Assembly (NCBI GenBank): GCA_016707895.1
Contig: JADJGV010000012.1
Coordinates: forward strand, 184,001-248,000
DNA length: 64,000 bases
DNA from: Myxococcales bacterium
Lineage (GTDB): Bacteria; Myxococcota_A; Polyangia; Haliangiales; Haliangiaceae
Reading direction: 5' to 3'
Shown here: in pieces, positions 48,595-56,750 of the stretch
Numbering within the stretch: position 1 is the stretch's first letter
Layout of the letters: each line of letters begins with the position of its first letter
Notes under the pieces: generated by a model
What the model saw: the letters and a program-made list of their open reading frames with translations, nothing else
Told to the model about the DNA's origin: nothing
Database searches by the model: none
Made by a program: the position numbers and the translations under genes

Positions 48595-48600
48595 AGTATA
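48595..48600 (-). promoter_or_regulatory. TATACT -10 element of ftsH
   Basis: Minus-strand TATACT, close to consensus, lies 39 bases before the ftsH TTG. It leaves a leader of about 30 bases, unlike the leaderless pattern elsewhere. No good -35 is seen (GTGGTC at 17 bases). Confidence 0.45.
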
Positions 48601-48667
48601 CCCGGGACGCCCCGGGCGACCACCGACGATCGCGGCGATCCGCCGGTCCGCGGCATTCCCTGCCCGA

Positions 48668-49870
48668 TCAGGCGGGCCCGTCGACAGCGGGCTCGACGCG
48701 CACCACCTCGGTGGCCTGCCACGCCGCGCCCACGTGCTCGGCCCAGACGATCGCCCCGCTGGCCGCGATCACCACCCGCGCCCGGGCCCGGGCCGCGCGC
48801 GGCAGCTTGAGGTCGCCGTACAGATCGGACAGCTTGCGCGACTGGCCGCGCAGCCGCGCCGGCCGCATGCGATCCCCGGGCCGCCACGCCCGCACCTGGT
48901 ATGGGCCGTCGGCGCCCAGCACGGTGAGCGGCGCCAGCGGCGGCCCAGGCGCGTCGTCGATCGCCAGCCGGTCGTAGACCCGCGCGACCCGACCGCCGCC
49001 GACGTCGACGCCACGGGTGCCAGCGGCCGGGCCGGCGGCCAGCGCCAGCACCGCCGCCACCGCGGGCAGCTCGCTCGACCGGCCGTGGCGCGCCAGCCAC
49101 GCCGCGATCACCCGCCGCGCGATCGCCGGCGGCGCCGCCGCCAGCGGGGCGCAGGCCAGGCCGCCGTCGAGCTCCGCCGCCGCCGCCAGCGCGTCGACCT
49201 GGGGCGCCAGCGCGGCGCGATCGTCGGCCGCCAGCTGCGCCAGCTGCGCCAGCGCGCGCTCGAGCTGCGGGTTGTGCGCCACCAGCGCCGGGACGATCTG
49301 CTGCCGCAGCCACACCCGGGTGAACCGCGGGTCGTCGTTCATCGGGTCGCGCCACGGGTCGAGCCCCGCCGCGGCGACGTAGGCCTCGATCTCGGCGCGG
49401 GTGTGCGCGAGCAGCGGCCGCACGAACGGCCCGCGGCGCGGCGCGATCGCCGCCAGCCCGTCGGGGCCGGTGCCCCGCACCAGCCGCATCAGCACGGTCT
49501 CGGCCTGATCGCTGGCGGTGTGGCCGGTGGCGATCAGCTCGGCGCCGGCCAGCTCCCGCAGCGCCTGCTCGCGCACGGTCCGGGCCTGGGCCTCCCACGA
49601 CGCGCCGGCCGGCACGTCGACCGCGGCCACCGCCAGCGCGACGCCGCGGGCGTCGGCCCACGCGCGCAGGTGCGCCACCGCGGCGGCGCTGGTCGGCTGG
49701 CGGTGATCGACGTGCAGCAGCCGCACCTGCGCGGCGCCCAGCGCGGCGATCGCGGCGTCGGCCAGCGCCAGCGAGTCGGGGCCGCCCGAGCACGCCACGT
49801 CGAGGCAGCGCCGGCCGTGGCGCGCCAGCGTCGCGGCGACCGAGGCGCGGATGGCGGCGAGCGCGGACAC
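48668..49870 (-). CDS. tilS: tRNA(Ile)-lysidine synthetase
   Basis: 400 residues. The PP-loop SGGPDSLAL binds ATP, followed by LLHVDHRQP, TGHTASDQAETVLMRLVRGT and the region MNDDPRFTRVWLRQQIVPAL. The C-terminal TilS domain includes VRAWRPGDRMRPARLRGQSR and KLSDLYGDLKLP. It makes lysidine at C34 of the CAU anticodon tRNA so that it reads AUA. The tilS-ftsH-folP order is conserved. A TAAGCT element 6 bases before the GTG indicates a leaderless start. Confidence 0.95.
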   Translation of the reverse strand: MSALAAIRASVAATLARHGRRCLDVACSGGPDSLALADAAIAALGAAQVRLLHVDHRQPTSAAAVAHLRAWADARGVALAVAAVDVPAGASWEAQARTVREQALRELAGAELIATGHTASDQAETVLMRLVRGTGPDGLAAIAPRRGPFVRPLLAHTRAEIEAYVAAAGLDPWRDPMNDDPRFTRVWLRQQIVPALVAHNPQLERALAQLAQLAADDRAALAPQVDALAAAAELDGGLACAPLAAAPPAIARRVIAAWLARHGRSSELPAVAAVLALAAGPAAGTRGVDVGGGRVARVYDRLAIDDAPGPPLAPLTVLGADGPYQVRAWRPGDRMRPARLRGQSRKLSDLYGDLKLPRAARARARVVIAASGAIVWAEHVGAAWQATEVVRVEPAVDGPA

Positions 49871-49876
49871 CGCCGC

Positions 49877-49882
49877 AGCTTA
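49877..49882 (-). promoter_or_regulatory. TAAGCT -10 element of tilS
   Basis: Minus-strand TAAGCT, then GCGGCG, then the GTG of tilS at 49870. The 6-base spacing leaves no leader. Confidence 0.5.
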
Positions 49883-49904
49883 CGGCCTCCCGGCGCCGGT
49901 CGCC

Positions 49905-49933
49905 TTGCTTCGGCGACGAGCCGGCCCTACCTT
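49905..49933 (+). promoter_or_regulatory. TTGCTT-17-TACCTT promoter, leaderless type
   Basis: TTGCTT (49905-49910), a 17-base spacer and TACCTT (49928-49933), then 8 bases to the GTG at 49942. Both elements are visible, making this one of the best examples of the pattern. Confidence 0.55.
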
Positions 49934-49941
49934 GCGCGGCC

Positions 49942-51600
49942 GTGCCCACCCCCGACGCCCCGACGCCCCTCGCCCACCTGCGCGCCCAGCTGACCGCGCC
50001 GCGCGGCCGCGCCCGCGTCGAGGCGCTGCTCGAGCGGCCCGACGCCGCCGACGCGGTGGCGGCGCTGGCGCCCAACGCGCTGCACGAGCTGGTGACCGCG
50101 GTCGGCATGGCCGACGCCGGCGAGCTGCTGGCGCTGGCCACCCCCGAGCAGGTCCAGGGCTGCCTCGACCTCGAGGTGTGGGACCGCGACCGCATCGAGC
50201 TGAGCCAGGCCCGCCCGTGGGTGGCGACGCTGCTCGAGCTGGGCTTCGAGAAGGTCGGCCAGGTGTGGGCCGGCCTCGACGCCGAGTGGCGCGCGCTCTA
50301 CCTGCAGGGCCACACCGTCATCTACGATCTCACCGGCGGCGAGGATCCCGACCACGACATCGACTACGTCGAGGATCCCGACGCGCCGCCGGTGTGGTTC
50401 AGCCCCGACGGCGCGTTCGCGGTGCGGCTGCTCCACGGCGAGGACCCGGCGCGGCTGACGATGGCGCTGCTCGACGATCTGTACCGCGCCGATCTCGGGC
50501 TGGCCCGGCACACGCTCCTGGCCGCGCGCAGCGAGCCGACCGCCGAGCTCGAGGAGCAGAGCTACCGCTGGCGGTCGGGGCGGCTGGCCGATCTGGGCTA
50601 CGTCGACTTCTACGACGCGCTGGCGCTGTTCGCGCCGCTGACCGTCGAGCAGTACGCCGCCGAGCCGACCGCGCCGGCGACGCCGCTCGAGGTCGACGCC
50701 GCCCCGCTGCCGGTGGTGGTGGCCGAGGCGCTGCTCGGCAAGAGCTTCCTGGCCCGGGCCTGGGACCGCGCGGTCACCGAGGCGCCGGCGGCCCACGAGC
50801 GGCTGCAGCACGCGCTGGTGACGCTGGTGAACACCGTGCTGGCCGCGGCGCGGGTGCGGCCCGGCGACAGCTCGGCGCTGGGCGCCGCCGCCACCTACGC
50901 CACCGCGACCCTGTCGCTCGGCCTCGAGTCGGTGAGCCGCGGCGACCTCGCCCGCGCCGCCGCGCTCTTGCCCGACGCGTCGCTCAACCGGCTGCACCGG
51001 GTCGGCTTCACCGCCACCGCGCGGCTGGCCAAGGTCGGCGCCGCGCTGGCGCCGCGGGCCACCACCGCCGACGACACCGCCCGCGCCGTGCTCGACGCGC
51101 TGGCCGCGCCCCGGCCGCACCTGGCGCGCGCCGTCGACGATCCGCCCGGCGTCGGCGCCCGGCCGTTCGAGGCGCTGATCGATCTGCGCCGGGTCGCCGA
51201 GGTGCTGGCCGAGCTGGCGGTGCGCATCGCGATCGCCGAGCGGCTGGGCGTCGCGCTGATCGCCGGCACCGACGTCGCCGAGCGGCCCGCGCTCGACGCC
51301 CACGTCCGCACCGCGCTGACCCGCTGGCTCGCCGGCGGCGCGCTCGACGCCCGGGCGCTGTCGGCCGCCGAGCTCAAGGCCGCCCGCGCGGCGCTGGGCG
51401 GCGCCGTCGATCGCGCCGCCGCGGTGGCCGCGGTGCGCGCCGTGGTCGGCGAGGACGGCGGCCTGTCGCCCAAGCTCGCCGCGCTGGTCGACGGCTGGCT
51501 CGACGAGATCGCCGACACGCTCCTGGCCCTCGATCCCGACGCCGCGATCGATCCGCGGTTCATCGACGGCCTGCTCGTCGCGGCGCCGATCCGGGCCTGA
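49942..51600 (+). CDS. DUF6178 family protein
   Basis: 552 residues matching the DUF6178 family of deltaproteobacteria-type genomes. The N-terminus has LAHLRAQLTAPRGRARVEAL and LHELVTAVGMADAGELLALA. The centre has WVATLLELGFEKVGQVWAGL, LYLQGHTVIYDLT and LYRADLGLARHTLLAARSEP. The rest is alanine-rich and helical. No signal peptide or membrane segment is seen. The function is unknown; its frequent position near RNA and division genes has not been explained. Single-gene transcript convergent with rnc. Confidence 0.85.
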   Translation: MPTPDAPTPLAHLRAQLTAPRGRARVEALLERPDAADAVAALAPNALHELVTAVGMADAGELLALATPEQVQGCLDLEVWDRDRIELSQARPWVATLLELGFEKVGQVWAGLDAEWRALYLQGHTVIYDLTGGEDPDHDIDYVEDPDAPPVWFSPDGAFAVRLLHGEDPARLTMALLDDLYRADLGLARHTLLAARSEPTAELEEQSYRWRSGRLADLGYVDFYDALALFAPLTVEQYAAEPTAPATPLEVDAAPLPVVVAEALLGKSFLARAWDRAVTEAPAAHERLQHALVTLVNTVLAAARVRPGDSSALGAAATYATATLSLGLESVSRGDLARAAALLPDASLNRLHRVGFTATARLAKVGAALAPRATTADDTARAVLDALAAPRPHLARAVDDPPGVGARPFEALIDLRRVAEVLAELAVRIAIAERLGVALIAGTDVAERPALDAHVRTALTRWLAGGALDARALSAAELKAARAALGGAVDRAAAVAAVRAVVGEDGGLSPKLAALVDGWLDEIADTLLALDPDAAIDPRFIDGLLVAAPIRA

Positions 51601-51619
51601 CGGCGCCGGCGCCGGTGCG

Positions 51620-52327
51620 CTACCCGACGTTCAGTCCCTCGAGCTTGAACGCCGCCGCCGCCGCCGCCTGCTGGTCGGCCGACTTCTTCGACGTCCCATC
51701 GGCGCGGGCGTACAGCTCGTCGCCGATCCACACCTCGACCACGAACCGCTTCGCGTGATCGGGGCCGAGCTCGGCGACGACCTTGTACACCGGCGACAGC
51801 TTGAGCCGGGCCAGCGCCATCTCCTGCAGCCGGGTCTTGAAGTCGTAGAAGCCGGTGTGCTCGACGGTCTCGATGCGCGGCGCCAGCAGCCGCTCGACCA
51901 TCTCGGCCGCCGCCGGGTAGCCGCCGTCGAGGTACACCGCCGCGACCACCGCCTCGAAGGCGTCGGCGAGGATCGATCGCTTGGTGCGGCCGCCGCTCTT
52001 GTCCTCGCCCTTGCCCAGCCGCAGCCACTGGCCCAGCCCGAGCGCGCTGGCGATCTCGGCCAGCCCCGCCTCGCTCACCACCTGGGCCCGGGTCACCGAC
52101 AGCTCGCCCTCGCGCAACTCGGGGAAGCGGGTCATCAGCCGGTGGCCGACCACCAGATCGAGCACCGCGTCGCCCAGGAACTCGAGCCGCTCGTTGTCGC
52201 CGCCGGAGGCGCCCGGGTGCTCGTTGAGCCACGAGGTGTGGCGCAGCGCGACCTCGAGCGTCGCGCGGTCCGCAAACGCGTAGCCCAGGACTCGCTCGAG
52301 GGCGCCGAGGTCGTTCGGGTCGGTCAC
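51620..52327 (-). CDS. rnc: Ribonuclease III
   Basis: 235 residues from GTG 52327. The catalytic domain has the signature NERLEFLGDAVLDLVV and the later acidic pair in ILADAFEAVVAAVYLDGG. The C-terminal double-stranded RNA-binding domain (about 160-235) has DFKTRLQEMALARL, YKVVAELGPDHAKRF and KKSADQQAAAAAA. It cleaves double-stranded RNA during rRNA maturation. The frame is open ten codons further to an ATG, but a TATGGT element lies there, six bases before the GTG, so the GTG is preferred. Confidence 0.95.
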   Translation of the reverse strand: MTDPNDLGALERVLGYAFADRATLEVALRHTSWLNEHPGASGGDNERLEFLGDAVLDLVVGHRLMTRFPELREGELSVTRAQVVSEAGLAEIASALGLGQWLRLGKGEDKSGGRTKRSILADAFEAVVAAVYLDGGYPAAAEMVERLLAPRIETVEHTGFYDFKTRLQEMALARLKLSPVYKVVAELGPDHAKRFVVEVWIGDELYARADGTSKKSADQQAAAAAAFKLEGLNVG

Positions 52328-52333
52328 CCGCCC

Positions 52334-52358
52334 ACCATAGCAAAGCCTCCGGTACACT
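52334..52358. promoter_or_regulatory. Overlapping divergent -10 elements for rnc and a kinase gene
   Basis: On the minus strand TATGGT (52339-52334) sits 6 bases before the rnc GTG. On the plus strand TACACT (52353-52358) sits 7 bases before the kinase GTG at 52366. The two start codons are only 38 bases apart, so each promoter's -35 region lies over the other's -10 or start site. Confidence 0.5.
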
Positions 52359-52365
52359 GCGGCCC

Positions 52366-53547
52366 GTGGAGGCGCCTGCGCGCATCGGCCGGTACCACGT
52401 GCTGGGACCCATCGCCCGCGGCGGCATGGCCGAGGTGCTGCGGGTCAAGAGCGTCGGGCTGGCCGGCTTCGAGAAGGTGCAGGCGCTCAAGCGGATCGCG
52501 CCGGCCCAGGCCCGCGAGCCGCGGTTCATCCGGTCGTTCATCGACGAGGCCCGCATCGCCGCCGAGCTCAACCACAAGAACATCGTCGCGGTGTTCGATT
52601 TCGGCGAGGTCGACGGCGAGCTGTACCTGACGATGGAGCTGGTCGACGGCCTCGACCTGCGGGCCGCGCTCGATCGCGGCGTCGCCGCCGGCCAGCCGCT
52701 GCCGCGCGACCTGGCCTGCCTGGTGATCGCCGAGATCGCCGCCGGCCTCGACCACGCGCACCGCAAGACCGACGCCCGCGGCACCCCGCTGGGCATCGTC
52801 CACTGCGACATCTCGCCGGCCAACGCGATGATCTCGCGCGAGGGCCACGTGAAGATCCTCGACTTCGGGATCGCCCGCGCCAGCTTCGCCCACGCGGTCG
52901 AGCGCCGCCGCCTGCGCGGCAAGCCGCGCTACATGGCCCCCGAGCAGACCCACGGCGAGCGGCCGACGGCGGCCACCGACGTGTTCGCGCTGGCGACGGT
53001 GGCGTGGGAGCTGTTGACCGGCCGGCCCCTGTTCGACGGCGCCGACGTCGCCGCGACGCTGGCGGCGGTGCGCAGCCAGCCGCTGGTGCCGATCGATCGC
53101 GTCGTGCCGGGCGTGCCGATGGCGGTGGCGCGCGAGCTCGACCGCGCGCTGTACCGCGACCCAGCCAACCGCCCGACCGCGCTCGAGGTCGCCCGGGCCG
53201 CCGCGCTGGGCGCCGCCGGCGCCACCGCGCGCAGCCTGGCCGCGTGGCTCGATCGGGTCATCGCGCTGGCGCCGCCGCCGCCGCCGTCGCCGCTGGCCGC
53301 CGCCACCGCCGACACCATCACCCGCGTGCCGCTGCCGATCGCGGTCGCCGCCACCGCGCCGCAGCGTCGCGGCGCGCCCGGCTGGATCGACCACGAGGCG
53401 TCCGACGCCGAGACCTCGCCGTTCGAGCACGAGGCCACCAGCACCGACCTCGGCGTGCCGTGGCTCGACGACGCCGCCGGCCCCGCGATCGGCACGCTCG
53501 ACGTGACCGACCTGATCGACGCGACGATCGACCTGCCCGAGGACTGA
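52366..53547 (+). CDS. Soluble Ser/Thr kinase with HCD catalytic loop
   Basis: 393 residues. Kinase domain about 7-280: IARGGMAEVLRVKS, QALKRI, catalytic loop VHCDISPANAM, KILDFGIARA, GKPRYMAPEQTHGE. The usual HRD reads HCD, a form seen in many myxobacterial kinases; the catalytic aspartate is kept. A disordered Ala/Pro tail ends in acidic segments (TLDVTDLIDATIDLPED). There is no membrane helix. Divergent from rnc with overlapping promoters, and convergent with mnmA (three-base gap). Confidence 0.9.
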   Translation: MEAPARIGRYHVLGPIARGGMAEVLRVKSVGLAGFEKVQALKRIAPAQAREPRFIRSFIDEARIAAELNHKNIVAVFDFGEVDGELYLTMELVDGLDLRAALDRGVAAGQPLPRDLACLVIAEIAAGLDHAHRKTDARGTPLGIVHCDISPANAMISREGHVKILDFGIARASFAHAVERRRLRGKPRYMAPEQTHGERPTAATDVFALATVAWELLTGRPLFDGADVAATLAAVRSQPLVPIDRVVPGVPMAVARELDRALYRDPANRPTALEVARAAALGAAGATARSLAAWLDRVIALAPPPPPSPLAAATADTITRVPLPIAVAATAPQRRGAPGWIDHEASDAETSPFEHEATSTDLGVPWLDDAAGPAIGTLDVTDLIDATIDLPED

Positions 53548-53550
53548 GGT

Positions 53551-54666
53551 TCAGCCCACGCGCGGCCGCGCGACCCAGCCGCCGCCGACCACGCGATCGC
53601 CGGCGTAGATCACCGCGGCCTGGCCGGGCGCCGCGGTCACCGGCTCGGCCAGCGTCACCCGCACCTCGGCGTCGACGGTGACCTCGGCCGGCACCCGCGC
53701 GCCGCGGTGGCGCACCTGGACGGTCAGCCCGTCGCCCAGCGGGCCCAGCCAGCGCGGCTCGTCGAGCGTGAACGCCGCGGTGGTGGCCTGGGCCCGGGCG
53801 CCGACGGTGACCGTGCCGGCCGCCGGATCGAGCGCGGTGACGTAGCGGCGATCGTCGGGGCCGACGCCCTTGAGGTTGCCCAGCCCGCGGTGCTGCCCGA
53901 TCGTGAAGCGGTGCACGCCGGCGTGGTGGCCGAGCACCGCGCCGCGGTCGTCGACGATCGCGCCCGCGGTCGGCAGCGGGCGGCCGCGCTTGAGCGCCGC
54001 GGCGGCGACGAAGCCGGCGTGGTCGCCGTCGGGGATGAAGCAGATCTCCTGCGACTCGGGCTTGGCCGCGTTGGGCAGGCCCAGCTCGGCGGCCAGCGCG
54101 CGCACGGCCGGCTTGGTCAGCCCGCCGAGCGGGAACACGACGCGGGCCAGCGCCGCCGCCGGCATCGAGAACAGGAAGTACGACTGGTCCTTGTCGTCGT
54201 CGATCGCCCGCCACAGCGCCGGCGCGCCGTCGGGGCCGGGCGCGACGCGGCCGTAGTGGCCGGTGGCCAAGAGGTCGGCGCCGATCGCCTGGGCCTGGGC
54301 CAGGAGCGGCGCGAACTTGAGGTGCTGGTTGCAGCGCACGCACGGGTTGGGCGTGCGGCCGTCGAGGTAGGTCGCGACGAAGTCGTCGACCACCGCCGCG
54401 CCGAACTCGGCCTCGAGATCGATCACGTAGAACGGGATGTCGAGGTGCTCGGCGACCCGGCGCGCGTCCTCGATGTCGCGCGGCCCGCAGCAGCGGCCGC
54501 GGGCGCCCGCGGTGCCGCGCGCGTCGTAGAGCCGCATCGTCATGCCGATGACCCGGTGGCCGGCGCGCACCAGCAGCCCGGCGGCGGCCGCCGAGTCGAC
54601 GCCGCCCGACAGCGCGACGACGATCGTGCGCGGCGGTGCGGCGGGGACGGCGACGGCGACGGGCAT
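53551..54666 (-). CDS. mnmA: tRNA-specific 2-thiouridylase
   Basis: 371 residues. The PP-loop SGGVDSAAAAGLLV, GMTMRLYD, catalytic cysteine in NPCVRCNQHLKF and the second cysteine in ESQEICFIPDGDHAGFV are all present, followed by KRGRPLPTAGAIVDDRGAVL and the C-terminal beta-barrel. The enzyme adds sulfur to U34 of Glu, Gln and Lys tRNAs. The divergent rlmD-like gene begins only 12 bases away. Confidence 0.96.
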   Translation of the reverse strand: MPVAVAVPAAPPRTIVVALSGGVDSAAAAGLLVRAGHRVIGMTMRLYDARGTAGARGRCCGPRDIEDARRVAEHLDIPFYVIDLEAEFGAAVVDDFVATYLDGRTPNPCVRCNQHLKFAPLLAQAQAIGADLLATGHYGRVAPGPDGAPALWRAIDDDKDQSYFLFSMPAAALARVVFPLGGLTKPAVRALAAELGLPNAAKPESQEICFIPDGDHAGFVAAAALKRGRPLPTAGAIVDDRGAVLGHHAGVHRFTIGQHRGLGNLKGVGPDDRRYVTALDPAAGTVTVGARAQATTAAFTLDEPRWLGPLGDGLTVQVRHRGARVPAEVTVDAEVRVTLAEPVTAAPGQAAVIYAGDRVVGGGWVARPRVG

Positions 54667-54678
54667 GGCGTGCTACCC

Positions 54679-56022
54679 ATGCCAGAGATGTCCGCCGTCG
54701 GCAAGCCGCCCGTCATCGCCGTCACCGCGGCCGACCTCGACGACGACGGCGCCGGCGTCGGCACCGTCGCCGACCGGCAGTGGCACGTGCCCGACCTGGT
54801 CCCCGGCGAGTCGGCCGAGGTCGCCGCGGTCCACCACAGCCCGCACCAGCCGGCGTCGTGGGGGCGGATCGTCGCCCGCACCTCGCCGCCGTCGGCCGAT
54901 CGCGCGCGGCCGGTGTGTCCGGCGTTCGGACGCTGCGGCGGCTGCCCGTGGCAGCACGTCGCCTACCCGGCGCAGCTGGCGGCCAAGCACCGCCGGGTGC
55001 AGCGCGCGCTCGGCGACCTGGCCGAGGTGGCGCCGCCGATCGCCGCGCCCAGCGAGATCCACTACCGGGCCAAGGGCAAGTACGTCGCCGGCCGCACCGA
55101 CGGCCACCTCGCGCTCGGCGCCTGGGCCCGCGATCGCCACGCCTTCGTCGACACCGCCGGCTGCCAGCTGGTCATGCCGGTGATCGATCGGGTGCGCGGC
55201 GCGATCGTCGCCGCCGCCGCCGGCGCGCGGCTGGCGCCCGCCGACGAGCGCCGCCGCACCGGCCACCTGCGCTACGCGATCGTGCGCGCCGGCCGCGACG
55301 GCCGCGTGCTGGTCGGGCTGGTGGTCCACGGCGCGACGCCGCCGGCGATCATGGACGCGACCGCCGCCGCGCTCACCGCCGCCGCGCCCGAGGTGGCCGG
55401 CGTGGTCCGCCTCGACAACGATCGCACCGACGGCGGGCTGCTCGATCAGCCGCCGACGCCGCTGGCCGGCGCGCGGACGCTCGACGAGCTGATCGCCGGC
55501 GTGCCGGTGGCGCTGGGCGCCAGCGAGTTCGCGCAGGTCAACCCGGCCCAGGCCGACGCGCTCTACGCCCATGTGGCCGCGCTGGCCGAGGCCACGCCCC
55601 AGACCCGCGCGGTCGACGTCTACGCCGGCCTCGGCGGCATCGCGTTCGCGCTGGCCCGCGCCGGCGCCACCGTCACCGCGATCGAGCGCGACGCCAGCGC
55701 GATCGCCGCGCTCACCGCCGCCGCGACCCGGGCCGGCCTGGCCGTCACCGGCGAGGTCGGCGACGCCGCGCGGCTCGCCGGGTTCCCGGCGGTCGACCTG
55801 GTCGTCGTCAACCCGCCGCGCAAGGGCTGCTCGCCGGCGACCCTGGCCGCCGCCACCGCGTCGTCGGCCCGGCGGATGATCTACGTCAGCTGCGGCCCCG
55901 AGTCGCTCGGCCGCGATCTGGCGGCGCTGGTCGCCGCCGGCTGGCGCGTCGATCATGCGCAGCCGTTCGATCTGATGCCGGCGACGTCGCAGATCGAGAC
56001 CGTCGTGCGGCTGGCGCGGTAG
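54679..56022 (+). CDS. rlmD: 23S rRNA (uracil-5)-methyltransferase, RumA/RlmD type
   Basis: 447 residues. An iron-sulfur cluster site C-x5-C-x2-C (CPAFGRCGGC) and a later cysteine in DTAGCQLV match RlmD. The methyltransferase core has VDVYAGLGGIAFALA for SAM, VVVNPPRKGC and the nucleophile motif YVSCGPESLGRDL, ending QPFDLMPATSQIETVVRL. It methylates a uracil in rRNA (U1939 in E. coli); some relatives act at other sites or on tRNA, so the target is inferred. An ATG at 54688 is an alternative start that fits the leaderless spacing better. Confidence 0.88.
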   Translation: MPEMSAVGKPPVIAVTAADLDDDGAGVGTVADRQWHVPDLVPGESAEVAAVHHSPHQPASWGRIVARTSPPSADRARPVCPAFGRCGGCPWQHVAYPAQLAAKHRRVQRALGDLAEVAPPIAAPSEIHYRAKGKYVAGRTDGHLALGAWARDRHAFVDTAGCQLVMPVIDRVRGAIVAAAAGARLAPADERRRTGHLRYAIVRAGRDGRVLVGLVVHGATPPAIMDATAAALTAAAPEVAGVVRLDNDRTDGGLLDQPPTPLAGARTLDELIAGVPVALGASEFAQVNPAQADALYAHVAALAEATPQTRAVDVYAGLGGIAFALARAGATVTAIERDASAIAALTAAATRAGLAVTGEVGDAARLAGFPAVDLVVVNPPRKGCSPATLAAATASSARRMIYVSCGPESLGRDLAALVAAGWRVDHAQPFDLMPATSQIETVVRLAR

Positions 56023-56028
56023 GCGACG

Positions 56029-56661
56029 TCACTTCTTGAGCGGCGTCGATCCGGGTGGCGCGTTGCTGGTGCGCAGCGCCTCCGTGAGCTTGAGCGACAC
56101 CGTCGCGCGCACCGGGCGTCCGCCGGGGAGGAACATCGTGTACTTGGTCGACACCGACTCCACCACGCCAACGAAGCGGGGCAGGTCCTCGCCCCACAGC
56201 ACCATCACCCGCGGCGGTCGGCGTTCCCATTCATCACCCTCCGGGTTCATCACGTACGTCAGGAGCTGCAGCTTCTTGATGTACTCCTCATGGACGTCGT
56301 AGGGCTTGCCGCCCGGCCCCACGGTCTCGTACGTGTCGAAGAACAGCTCGAGCGTCAGCGCCCGCGCGTTGGTCGCCGTGAACTGCATCTCCGGGCTGTT
56401 CCCGCTGCTGGTGGTCGACTGCGCCCAGCTGGCCGACTTGTCGACCTGGATCTCCTTGGGGTTGTACTGCGCGACGATGCCGCCGCCTTTGCCCCGGTCC
56501 AGATCGATGATCGTGAGCTTCTGCATGCCCGGCGGCTGGTAGCCCGTGACCAGGCCCGCCTTCGGCGCGGTCGGAAGCTCCGGCGTCTTCCAGCGGATGT
56601 CCACGTCAACGGACGCCGCGGCGCGGGCCGCGGCCAGGATGCGATCGAACGGGGAGCTCAT
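56029..56661 (-). CDS. Contractile injection system tube/adaptor protein, isolated copy
   Basis: 210 residues resembling the CIS_tube domain (Afp7/Pvc7 type). It has the signature IVAQYNPKEIQVDKSASWAQ, MQFTATNARALTLELFFDTY, DVHEEYIKKLQLLTYV, PPRVMVLWGEDLPRFVGVVE and SVSTKYTMFLPGGRPVRATV. In phage-tail-like injection machines this protein joins inner tube and baseplate. No other baseplate, sheath or tube gene is in the window. Base composition and codon choice look less GC-biased than the neighbours, which suggests transfer. The function outside a full system is unknown. Confidence 0.8.
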   Translation of the reverse strand: MSSPFDRILAAARAAASVDVDIRWKTPELPTAPKAGLVTGYQPPGMQKLTIIDLDRGKGGGIVAQYNPKEIQVDKSASWAQSTTSSGNSPEMQFTATNARALTLELFFDTYETVGPGGKPYDVHEEYIKKLQLLTYVMNPEGDEWERRPPRVMVLWGEDLPRFVGVVESVSTKYTMFLPGGRPVRATVSLKLTEALRTSNAPPGSTPLKK

Positions 56662-56714
56662 TTGCCGCGGGTCTCGACCGCTCGGCGCCGCGGTTGCGTG
56701 ATCCGGTGATTTTT

Positions 56715-56743
56715 TTGCCCGCTCCGGCCGGCGCTCCTACGAT
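56715..56743 (+). promoter_or_regulatory. TTGCCC-17-TACGAT promoter, leaderless type
   Basis: TTGCCC (56715-56720), a 17-base spacer and TACGAT (56738-56743), then 7 bases to ATG 56751. It lies in an unusually T-rich patch (56709-56716). Confidence 0.5.
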
Positions 56744-56750
56744 TCCGCGT

